DNA of 44,995 nt from Kocuria palustris. Lineage in GTDB: Bacteria > Actinomycetota > Actinomycetes > Actinomycetales > Micrococcaceae. Under the pieces are notes generated by a model, which had not been told where the DNA came from, made no database searches, and saw only the letters and a list, made by a program, of their open reading frames with translations. A program made the translations under genes and the position numbers. This document shows positions 33,271 to 40,304 of this stretch, one piece after another (position 1 is the stretch's first letter; each line of letters starts with the position of its first letter). Location: positions 1 through 44,995 of the forward strand of contig NZ_VDOR01000014.1 of NCBI RefSeq assembly GCF_007666205.1, in the 5' to 3' direction.

Positions 33271-33439
33271 CGGGTTCCTCCGGGACTCGCGGATGAGAGC
33301 TGGTTCACTCACCAACCTAGGCGCCCGCCACGCCGGCAGTCACGGGCCTGCGCAACTGTGAAGCCGGCACCTTCAGGCCACCCGGAGAGCGACGAGGCGT
33401 CACCGCTGCGCTCTGCATCCCCACCAGGAGAGAACACCC

Positions 33440-33796
33440 ATGGCCGACATCGCCGACCACGGCGCGTACATCGCGGCCGCATCCGAGCGCTTCCGGCCCG
33501 TCCTCCGCAATCTCCGGGACCTGCTCCGAACGGCACTTCCGGAGGCGGAGGAGATGGTCGCCTACGGCATGCCGGGGTTCAGGCTCCGCGGCTCGGTCGT
33601 CGCCGGCTGCGCGGCCTTCAGCAGGCAGGCCGGGCTGTATGTCCTGGGCCCGGCTATCTCGGAGCATGCCGAGGAGATCGCGGAAGCCGGCCTGAAGGCG
33701 ACCAGGACCGGCATCACCTTCCCGCCGAGCAAGCCGCTCCCGGATGACCTCGTGATGCGGCTGGCGCGGACGTCGAGCCGGCATGCCGACGACTGA
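33440..33796 (+). CDS. DUF1801 protein
   Basis: A 118-residue DUF1801 protein: FRPVLRNLRDLLRTALPEAEEMVAYGMPGFRL, then the VAGCAAFSRQAGLYV core and the TGITFPPSKPLPDDLV end. It resembles the YdhG group. Shine-Dalgarno AGGAGA lies 8 bases before the ATG. It faces the ogt gene convergently. Confidence 0.8.
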   Translation: MADIADHGAYIAAASERFRPVLRNLRDLLRTALPEAEEMVAYGMPGFRLRGSVVAGCAAFSRQAGLYVLGPAISEHAEEIAEAGLKATRTGITFPPSKPLPDDLVMRLARTSSRHADD

Positions 33797-33818
33797 GCCC
33801 GTCCGGTCTCCAGCGCGC

Positions 33819-34463
33819 TCAGGCGGCCTTCTCCAGGTTCAGCAGCGCCGTCTTGGCCTCCAGCCCGCCGATGTAGCCGCCCAGACCGCCGTCGGCGCGA
33901 AGGACCCGATGGCACGGCACCACGACCGGCAGCGGATTGGTCGCGCACGCCGTGCCGACCGCGCGCACGGCCCTGGGGCTGCCGACGATCTCGGCGACCT
34001 CCTTGTAGGACTGCGTGCGCCCGTATCCGATATGCGGCAAGTGCCCCTGCACGGCCCGGCGGAATCCCGACGACAGCGCGAGGTCCAGGGGCAGATCGAA
34101 GGCGCGCCGGGCCCCGGCGAAGTACTCGTCCAGCTCGGCTGCCGCCGCGTCCAGCCGGCGGGGGGCCGCGAGCACTCGCGGGCTGATCCGCTGGGCCAGC
34201 GACTCCAGCACGGCGTCGAAGCCCTCGCGCTCGAAGGCGACCCGCACGAGACCGGCTTCGGTCGCGGCCAGCAGCAGCGGCCCGAGCGGCGAGTCGATCG
34301 TCCGGTAGGCGATGTCCACGAGCCCGTGCTCCCCGGCCGCCGCGTCCAGACGGGCGCGCAGGTCGATCATCGCGGTGGGCTCGAGCGGGAAGCGGACGGC
34401 GCTCTCGGTGTCCGCGCCGTCGTCGGCCGGACGGCCCGCGCCCGAAGCTGTGCTGATCGTCAT
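33819..34463 (-). CDS. ogt: Methylated-DNA--protein-cysteine methyltransferase
   Basis: Suicide repair protein that moves O6-alkyl groups from guanine to its own Cys. The 214 residues carry an N-terminal domain (IAYRTIDSPLGPLLLAAT near 60-77) and the C-terminal domain with IGYGRTQSYKEVAE and the active site PVVVPCHRVLRADGG near 175-190. Start ATG 34463 overlaps the stop of the sigma-factor gene as ATGA, with GGGAGC upstream; the pair is translationally coupled. Confidence 0.92.
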   Translation of the reverse strand: MTISTASGAGRPADDGADTESAVRFPLEPTAMIDLRARLDAAAGEHGLVDIAYRTIDSPLGPLLLAATEAGLVRVAFEREGFDAVLESLAQRISPRVLAAPRRLDAAAAELDEYFAGARRAFDLPLDLALSSGFRRAVQGHLPHIGYGRTQSYKEVAEIVGSPRAVRAVGTACATNPLPVVVPCHRVLRADGGLGGYIGGLEAKTALLNLEKAA

Positions 34464-34963
34464 CGCGATGCTCCCTTCGTCTCCTCGCCCGCCGTGTACG
34501 TCTGCCGGAGGCGCTTCATGCCGTCGGCCGCCGCGCGGCGCACGGCCTCTGGGCTGCCGCCGATCAGCTCGGCGGTCTCGGCGTGCGGCAGACCGCCGAG
34601 GTAGTGGTAGGCGATCGCGAGCCGCTGACGTTCCGGCAGGGCGGCGACGTCGGCCCACACCTCGGACCCGTCGTCTCCCGGTCTCCCATGCCGCGACGGG
34701 CGCTCCGGGAGGTCGTCGCTGGGGATCGCGTGCCGAGCGTGCGCCCGGGCGATGTCGATCGTCTTGCGGTGGGCGACGCGCACCAGCCAGGCCTCCACGT
34801 TCGTGTCCTCCGGCAGCTCCGGCCAGGACCTCAGTGCGGCCAGGAAGGTCTCGGACCAGGCGTCGTCGGCATCCGCTCCGGGCCCCAGCACGGCGCGGCA
34901 GACCCTCAGCACGGTCGCCCCGTGCCGCTGCACCGCCCGTTCGAATGGCTGCTTCATCGTCAT
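34460..34963 (-). CDS. ECF-like RNA polymerase sigma factor
   Basis: A 167-residue sigma-70 family protein with regions 2 and 4 only. Region 2 includes DDAWSETFLAALRSWPEL near 35-52 and AWLVRVAHRKTIDIAR near 60-75. Region 4 has LPERQRLAIAYHYLGGLPHAETAELIGGS near 111-139. The start could be GTG 34966, ATG 34963 or ATG 34957; no Shine-Dalgarno is clear. Direct overlap with ogt suggests a link to alkylation stress. No anti-sigma gene is adjacent. Confidence 0.8.
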   Translation of the reverse strand: MTMKQPFERAVQRHGATVLRVCRAVLGPGADADDAWSETFLAALRSWPELPEDTNVEAWLVRVAHRKTIDIARAHARHAIPSDDLPERPSRHGRPGDDGSEVWADVAALPERQRLAIAYHYLGGLPHAETAELIGGSPEAVRRAAADGMKRLRQTYTAGEETKGASR

Positions 34964-35240
34964 CACACCGTAGACGCGCGGGCGAGGGGCGATGTGAGGT
35001 CTGGATCCGGATGAGCTGCGGGGCCATGGACCCGGGCGGTTCGGTCCCGGCGGCCCCGGACGGCCGTCCGCACAGGCGTGGATACGACGCGGTCGCGGCG
35101 CCAGCCGGCTAATCGCCCCGGCAACGCTTCACCGACTCGTCGAGTCCTCTGTCAAGGAGGGGGCCCGAGGACAGCTCCGAACCCTGATATCGCTGATGGT
35201 CACCGTGGCAGGGGGGGGCACTGGCCCGATCGGACGGTCA

Positions 35241-35270
35241 GACGTTGAAGCGGAACTCGACCACGTTATG
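35241..35270 (-). other. Possible host gene 3' remnant at the element's left junction
   Basis: Minus-strand codons ending at 35241 read NVVEFRFNV-stop with nearly all G or C in third positions. Just upstream in the same frame the codons turn to A/T-ended ones (CGT GAC GAT AGT TCT). This abrupt change may mark the left attachment junction near 35265-35275. I do not recognise the gene. 34967-35240 shows no supported gene. Confidence 0.35.
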
Positions 35271-35299
35271 GACAGAACTATCGTCACGAGCGCTCAAAC

Positions 35300-35337
35300 T
35301 TGCGCGCCCTTGACAGGCCAGGTAGGATCGCGTCAAG
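35300..35337 (+). promoter_or_regulatory. Possible promoter of the excisionase-polymerase operon
   Basis: TTGCGC (35300-35305) and TAGGAT (35323-35328) with a 17-bp spacer. An inverted repeat CTTGAC/GTCAAG (35309-35314 and 35332-35337) frames the -10 and could be an operator. The start site would give a leader of about 260 bases. Confidence 0.4.
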
Positions 35338-35464
35338 TTCTCGATCACCGCGACCGCAAGGTGTTCGAGAAGGGATCACCCCACGTGGGCTGTGGTGAGC
35401 AGCGCATAGTCAGCACCGGGTAGCGCCGGGAACCACGTCGAGATTGAGATACAGACGACCCGGC

Positions 35465-35500
35465 AGGGAGTGACTTCTCCCGTAAGGCACGGAAGTCCCT
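35465..35500 (+). other. Hairpin in the long leader before the excisionase gene
   Basis: GACTTC (35472-35477) pairs with GAAGTC (35492-35497), and flanking AGGG/CCCT extend the stem. It lies in a roughly 250-base stretch (35340-35590) that has no ORF but several GC stems, so a structured leader, origin or other cis element is possible. Confidence 0.3.
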
Positions 35501-35544
35501 CAGGGCCCAGTGGAGCATCGCGCACGGCGACCGGGAAAGTAGCC

Positions 35545-35593
35545 GGACAACTATTCCCCCGTCTCCGGACAGTTCAAGCTGTCTGGAGTTGTC
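35545..35593. promoter_or_regulatory. Cluster of four GACARYT half-sites
   Basis: GACAACT at 35546-35552, GACAGTT at 35568-35574, and on the other strand GACAGCT and GACAACT in 35577-35593. The middle pair forms CCGGACAG-6-CTGTCTGG (one mismatch). It directly precedes the excisionase ATG and is likely a regulator's operator. Confidence 0.5.
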
Positions 35594-35899
35594 ATGGGGT
35601 ACTCCCCGCCTCCCTCGTCCGACCTCACCCACTATCTCAACCTCACCGATGCCGTCGAACTTGGCTTCGGCGCGTATCAGACCCTTCGGCGATACATTGC
35701 CCAGGGCAAGCTTCCTGCGGTCAAAGTTGGAGGCCGCATCAAGGTTCTGCGGTCTGACCTTAATGCCCTCGCGGTCCCAAAGCGACAGCCCACCTTCGAG
35801 GAGGTCGAGGCCGCCGCAGAACGTCTCGCCAGCTCCGCTCCCCCGCTGAGCGACGCCCAGGTCCGTCGCCTCAGCGCGATCTTCGGCGGTGCGGCATGA
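35594..35899 (+). CDS. xis: Excisionase-type helix-turn-helix protein
   Basis: A 101-residue DNA-binding protein of the MerR-like excisionase type (HTH_17): LNLTDAVELGFGAYQTLRRYIAQGKLPAVKVGG at about residues 15-47, then KVLRSDLNAL. The C-terminal tail (EEVEAAAERLASSAPPLSDAQVRRL) is common beside actinobacterial integrative elements. It may direct the serine recombinase to excision or regulate the operon. GGAG lies 5 bases before the ATG. Its stop overlaps the polymerase start as ATGA. Confidence 0.8.
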   Translation: MGYSPPPSSDLTHYLNLTDAVELGFGAYQTLRRYIAQGKLPAVKVGGRIKVLRSDLNALAVPKRQPTFEEVEAAAERLASSAPPLSDAQVRRLSAIFGGAA

Positions 35900-38800
35900 G
35901 CGCCGGGCTCGCGTGCACGAAAGACCTCTTCTTCCCGCACGGCACCACTGAAACCCCTGGTAGAACGGCAATGGCGGCAGCGCCGTATGGGGAGCAGCCC
36001 CATGACGCCGCCGCCGCCGATGCTCGCGACCCGGTCGATGCGGCGGGCTGGTCTCGGACAGTGGTGGCAGACTCGGCGACGTCGCGGAAGTACCCGGCCC
36101 AGTTCGAGGTCCTGACTCGTTCAATAGCACGCGGAGCGCGCGGCGCTGCCGGCTTCGGGCAGTACCCCTCGGTGGCCGCGATGTCCACGGATCAGGATTC
36201 CATCGTCATCGGCTTCGACACCGAGTTCGTGACTGTCGATCTGATGGATGCCGACCGTGTATGGGTCGGCGAGGACGAGCACATGGTGCGGAAGATTGTG
36301 TCCTACCAGTTCGCCACGATTGACCCTCTCGATGACTCCCAGCTCCGGCTCTGCGTGGTCATCCCCCGAAGCTACAGGGGGCCGCGCGGCTCTCGTACGG
36401 CGCGGCTGTCCTTCGAGAAGGGCCTTGAGATCGCGATCATGAGCCTGGGTCTTCATGAGCACAGGCTCGCAGTTGGTTGGACTGACAAGGGCGTCTCGGC
36501 GCAGTCTGCCATCGGTGACGACGGCAAGTCCCACCCCTCGGTGTGGTTCAAGCACAGTCCCGAGGGGACGCCCAGGGCGTTGCCGATCACCTTGGTCGCG
36601 CACTACCAGCACGCCGACCTGACTACTTTCGTCGACCGCCGGAAGGCGATCAACGTCTGGAACCAGGCGTATCCCGGTCGGTCGAAGACGCTGTCTGATC
36701 GTGCGGGTTGGGACGGTCGACGTGCCCGGTGGCTGGACGGTCGTGCGCCGGACATTCTCCGCACGGTGATCTCGGCCAGCGCGGGCATGGTGTCGAACAA
36801 GCCCGCCCGCATGGTGCTTTCCGGCGAGAACTGGCGGTGGAAGCTGCCGGTGGAAGTCTCGATCCGCGACACGATGGCGCAGAGCGGTGCTGAGCCGCTC
36901 AAGGCACTCGGTGCGGCGATCGGGGCGCCGAAGCTGGATGTTCCTGGTGACTGGATCACCCGGATGGACGAGTACTTCGACGTGCATCCTGCGGAGTTCC
37001 TCGACTACGCGGCGAATGATGCCGTGATCGCTCTGGAATACGTGAGCCAGCTATACGGCGATCACCGTGCTGTCCCGTTGACCTTGCCCACTGCTGCGGC
37101 GAAGGCGGTGAAGGGCCTTATCCAGGACGAGCTGGGCGAGGGCCGCGACTTCAATACCGTCTTCGGCGGACTCCACAAGGTGACGAAGACCCGCGAGGGT
37201 GCTGCCGGTGTAGACGAGCAGCAGCTCGACTTCTACCGCGTCCGGGCGCTGGAGCCGATCGACGGCGCTGCGGCGACGTGGATCCATGCTGCGGCGATGA
37301 GCTTTCGAGGCGGGTACAACATGTCTGCCGAGCTTGGGCTGTTCGCGCGCGTGACCAGTGACTTCGATCTTCAGTCCTGCTACCCCACGTCCAGTTCGAC
37401 GATTTGGGATGTCGACTACCAGCATCCCGATGGCGTGATTCTGAAGACGGTGAACAACGCCGACCTCACGCTGTCCGACTTCAAGACCCCACTCACGCCG
37501 TTCCTCGGGTTCGTGAGCTTCGAGTTCCCGAGCACGGTCGCGTTCCCTTCGTTGCCGGTTCCGGTCGAGGGGTCGATGGTCTATCCGCTCACAAGCGGTG
37601 GTGCTCGTGGGGTCTGGGCAACCGGTCCCGAGGTCTGGCTCGCCCTCACGCTTGGCGCGACTGTGACCTGTCAGATCGGCCACTTCGGACGGGTCCTCAC
37701 CGATGAGCATGGTGAGCCCTCTCGGCTTCTCCGGGGTGCGTACAAGCAGCTCCTCGATGACCGTGCGCGGGCCAAGGCGGAGTTCGGTGCGAAGTCGTTC
37801 GAGCAGAACGTCCTGAAGCTGATGGCGAACTCTCCCTACGGCAAGCTGGCGCAGGGAGTTATGGGCCAGCGGGGCTGGGATGCCTGGGCGCAGGAACGTG
37901 ATGCGGTCGGCGGGTCCGCGATCACCTCACCCTGGCACGCGTGCATGACTACCGGCCTCGTGCGCGCGGTTCTGCTTGCGACGCTGAACCAGCTTCACAA
38001 CCTGGGCTACAGCACGCCGTCCTGCACTACGGACGGATTCATCACGGATGCCGATCTGGACGTGGTCGACAGCCTCGACCTTTTCGGGCTCGGTCCGATC
38101 TGGCGTGAGTCCCGGCTCGCGCTGACCGGTTCGCAGGGGATGTGGGAGCGCAAGCACCAGCAGACCGACCTGCTCAACATCACTACCCGGGCGAACTTCA
38201 GCCGACAGCCTGCCGGCGTCCTGGCACACGGTGGCTACAAGCTTCCAGAGGGCATCGAGCAGGACAGCCAGGCCGACCGCGACCTCATGTACGAGCTCAT
38301 GGCGAGTCGTGAGGGCGCACTTCCGGTGACGATGAAGGTCTTTCCCTCGGTGCAGGAACTGACCCGCATCGACAAGCGGCTGGACTTCGCGCCGCGCGTG
38401 GTCCACAAGGAGCAGACCATCGAGTTCGACCGAAAGCGCCGCCCCGTCCCCGATGGGATGTCGGTCGACGTCATCGACATCGACGGCGTCCAGCATGAGG
38501 TCGCCCATGTGCACACCGTGCCCTGGGATTCTCCCGAGCAGGCCACGTTGGGGCGTTCGGTCGACCAGGGCCTCAAGGAGTGGGACGACGGCCTCGGCGA
38601 ACCCGTGTGGATTCGCTCCCCCGTTCGGCGGACTGTCGAGCAGTGGAAGGACTACTTTGCGCGGCTCGACGCTCTGCTCGATGAGGACGGTTCGATCGCC
38701 CATGCAGCGCAGCTGGAGCACATCGCCAAAGGCATCGTGATCGCCTTCCGCCAGGAGATCATCGACATCCCGTGGCTCCATCCGGGACGGCCTCTGGCAG

Positions 38801-38979
38801 ACAGGCTCGATGCGTTCGAAGCATTCGGGCTGCCTCGCGTGAAGGAGCGGTTCTGGTCGCACGCCCGGTCGAAGGCCGAGCGCCAGATCGACATCGACCT
38901 GGAGGCGATCCGCCCCTACGTCAAGTGGATGCAGGCGATCGACCCCTTTGACGAGTCGGCTTCTGCTGGCGCTTCGTGA
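35896..38979 (+). CDS. Family-B DNA polymerase, piPolB-like
   Basis: A 1027-residue family-B DNA polymerase with proofreading motifs. ExoI is GFDTEF (D108, E110), ExoII HYQHAD (D241) and ExoIII YAAND (Y371, D375). Polymerase motif A is DLQSCYP (D491), motif B KLMANSPYG (K641-G649) and the Tx2GR-like segment TTGLVR. Motif C reads SCTTDG (D713): the usual first Asp of YxDTDS is Thr711. That loss, and the absence of an obvious terminal-protein interaction motif, recall primer-independent PolBs of pipolins (from memory). The start at 35896 is supported by ATGA overlap with xis; ATG 36181 would remove a 95-residue leader without visible motifs. It probably replicates the element. Confidence 0.85.
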   Translation: MSAGLACTKDLFFPHGTTETPGRTAMAAAPYGEQPHDAAAADARDPVDAAGWSRTVVADSATSRKYPAQFEVLTRSIARGARGAAGFGQYPSVAAMSTDQDSIVIGFDTEFVTVDLMDADRVWVGEDEHMVRKIVSYQFATIDPLDDSQLRLCVVIPRSYRGPRGSRTARLSFEKGLEIAIMSLGLHEHRLAVGWTDKGVSAQSAIGDDGKSHPSVWFKHSPEGTPRALPITLVAHYQHADLTTFVDRRKAINVWNQAYPGRSKTLSDRAGWDGRRARWLDGRAPDILRTVISASAGMVSNKPARMVLSGENWRWKLPVEVSIRDTMAQSGAEPLKALGAAIGAPKLDVPGDWITRMDEYFDVHPAEFLDYAANDAVIALEYVSQLYGDHRAVPLTLPTAAAKAVKGLIQDELGEGRDFNTVFGGLHKVTKTREGAAGVDEQQLDFYRVRALEPIDGAAATWIHAAAMSFRGGYNMSAELGLFARVTSDFDLQSCYPTSSSTIWDVDYQHPDGVILKTVNNADLTLSDFKTPLTPFLGFVSFEFPSTVAFPSLPVPVEGSMVYPLTSGGARGVWATGPEVWLALTLGATVTCQIGHFGRVLTDEHGEPSRLLRGAYKQLLDDRARAKAEFGAKSFEQNVLKLMANSPYGKLAQGVMGQRGWDAWAQERDAVGGSAITSPWHACMTTGLVRAVLLATLNQLHNLGYSTPSCTTDGFITDADLDVVDSLDLFGLGPIWRESRLALTGSQGMWERKHQQTDLLNITTRANFSRQPAGVLAHGGYKLPEGIEQDSQADRDLMYELMASREGALPVTMKVFPSVQELTRIDKRLDFAPRVVHKEQTIEFDRKRRPVPDGMSVDVIDIDGVQHEVAHVHTVPWDSPEQATLGRSVDQGLKEWDDGLGEPVWIRSPVRRTVEQWKDYFARLDALLDEDGSIAHAAQLEHIAKGIVIAFRQEIIDIPWLHPGRPLADRLDAFEAFGLPRVKERFWSHARSKAERQIDIDLEAIRPYVKWMQAIDPFDESASAGAS

Positions 38980-38989
38980 GGTGGTGACG

Positions 38990-39295
38990 ATGAGCTACAG
39001 CCTCGGAGGACTTGCCTTCGCCACCAAGCAGAAAGTCGCCAACCACGCCAGTGCCGTGCTGAACCGAGCGGGGCTCGGGGAGGTCCTGCGCGGTTCCGAT
39101 GAGTCGTTCGCCCGTGACCTCCTCGCCCACCATCCAGAGGCCGACCGCAAGCACGGCGCTGGCGTCCTCTGGATCACCGTCGCCCTCATCCCTGAGTGGG
39201 GCACGAGGAACTTTCTCGTCTTTCGGGAGGACGGGTCGATCGACAACTGGTCGATCAAGAAGTGCATCAACAACTTGCGACCGGAAGGTCACTGA
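38990..39295 (+). CDS. DUF3223 (DCL-domain) protein
   Basis: A 101-residue protein. Residues 30-98 match DUF3223/DCL: RDLLAHHPEADRKHGAGV, then ITVALIPEWGTRNFLVF and REDGSIDNWSIKKCI. The domain is known from plant plastid DCL protein and from the tails of plant RNA polymerases IV and V; bacterial members are uncharacterised. GAGGTGG precedes ATG 38990, which lies 10 bases after the polymerase stop. Confidence 0.75.
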   Translation: MSYSLGGLAFATKQKVANHASAVLNRAGLGEVLRGSDESFARDLLAHHPEADRKHGAGVLWITVALIPEWGTRNFLVFREDGSIDNWSIKKCINNLRPEGH

Positions 39296-39312
39296 ACCGA
39301 AAGGAACTGACC

Positions 39313-39636
39313 ATGAGCAACAAGACCACGACCAATCTCGACGAGCTGATCGATCAGGAGCGCCGCCGAGCGTCCGAGCGCATCGCCAAGCTCAAGCGTG
39401 CTGCCGCCGCCGAGCAGCGCCGCATCGACGAGAAGGTCATCAATCTGCTGCGCGACCAGAGCCCCGATCTCTACGACCGGCTCTCCGAGGAGGCGGCCGC
39501 TACCTTGGAGGCAGAGAAGGCGAAGAGGTCGAGGCGTGCGAAGAAGGCGGCATCGTCTTCGGGGTCGGCGAACGACGGGACTGCCTCGCAGTCCGTCGAT
39601 CCCGAGCATGAGGAGGCGGCACCGTGGAACGGCTGA
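39313..39636 (+). CDS. Small coiled-coil protein of the mob region
   Basis: A 107-residue charged protein: residues 10-75 are predicted helical coiled coil (LIDQERRRASERIAKLKR, VINLLRDQSPDLYDRL), followed by a Ser/Ala/Lys-rich tail. I do not recognise a family; position before mobC suggests a mobilization accessory role. AAAGGAA lies 7 bases before the ATG, and the end overlaps mobC by 13 bases. Confidence 0.7.
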   Translation: MSNKTTTNLDELIDQERRRASERIAKLKRAAAAEQRRIDEKVINLLRDQSPDLYDRLSEEAAATLEAEKAKRSRRAKKAASSSGSANDGTASQSVDPEHEEAAPWNG

Positions 39637-40304
39637 CGGCTCCGATCCGGGACTTGCGTCAGCGTCCCGGGACCCCCTCGCCCGCAGGGAGCGCAGCGAC
39701 CGAGGACGAGGGCCAGCGGTTCTTGGAGGACATGAGCGCCAGCGAAATGTCCGACAAGAACCCTGCTGGCCGTCTTCCGTACGCCCCGGAGAGCGAGCCC
39801 GACTCCCCAGGCAGCGCTGGTCGGGCTCGTGCGGAGGGGTGTGCGGAAGACCCGGCCCTGGCAGCGGAGCTGCACCACGACTCCCAGGTGAACACCGGTC
39901 GTGGTGCTGCGCAGAGGGCAGGGTCGGCCGAGGCTCCGGTGGAGCCTCGGAACAGCCGTCGTCGGGAGGTCTCTCTCGACGTGCGGCTGACGGTGGCTGA
40001 TCGCGATGCGATCCGCCGCCGTGCCCACGTGCTCAGCGTCAAGCCGAGCGCATGGGCTCGTGCCGTCATGCTCGACGCGCTGGACTCGAGGTCCTCGAAG
40101 GTCGATCAGCTGGAGAACAACGCGGGAGTGAAGGAGACTGCGCCTACGTCTCTTGCTCCGGCAGTAGAGCAGCTGCGTCGAGTTGGTGTGAACCTGAACC
40201 AGGCGCTCCGCAAGGATGCTGCCGTCGATGACAGTCTCCTTTACGCGGTGTTGGTTGCGGTGGACGAGGTGCGCGCCTCGCTCGGCGATCGGACACGGAC
40301 ATGA
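39624..40304 (+). CDS. mobC: MobC-like mobilization protein
   Basis: A 226-residue relaxosome accessory protein. A long disordered N-terminal part precedes a ribbon-helix-helix-like domain (SLDVRLTVADRDAIRRRA, near residues 117-134). The MobC signature QLRRVGVNLNQALRK is near 182-196. It would bind oriT and help the relaxase. GTG 39624 lies inside the previous gene; its stop overlaps the relaxase start as ATGA. Confidence 0.8.
   Translation: MERLTAPIRDLRQRPGTPSPAGSAATEDEGQRFLEDMSASEMSDKNPAGRLPYAPESEPDSPGSAGRARAEGCAEDPALAAELHHDSQVNTGRGAAQRAGSAEAPVEPRNSRRREVSLDVRLTVADRDAIRRRAHVLSVKPSAWARAVMLDALDSRSSKVDQLENNAGVKETAPTSLAPAVEQLRRVGVNLNQALRKDAAVDDSLLYAVLVAVDEVRASLGDRTRT
39647..39670. other. Candidate oriT inverted repeat in 5' mobC
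   Basis: CCGGGAC (39647-39653) and GTCCCGG (39664-39670) flank a 10-base centre, followed by a purine-rich run (agggagcgcagcgaccgagg, 39695-39714 approximately). This build resembles nic-site regions upstream of or within mobC in mobilizable elements. No nick site is proven. Confidence 0.3.
39928..39950. other. Perfect hairpin inside mobC
   Basis: A 10-bp perfect stem (39928-39937 with 39941-39950) with a 3-base loop lies in the coding region of the disordered part of mobC. It could be part of oriT or an RNA control element. Confidence 0.35.

Noticed and set aside
34967-35593. tRNA gene as integration target
   Set aside because: No cloverleaf or conserved T-arm was found by eye in this stretch.
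39928-39950. Hairpin as a terminator
   Set aside because: It lies deep inside the mobC coding region and the operon continues beyond it.
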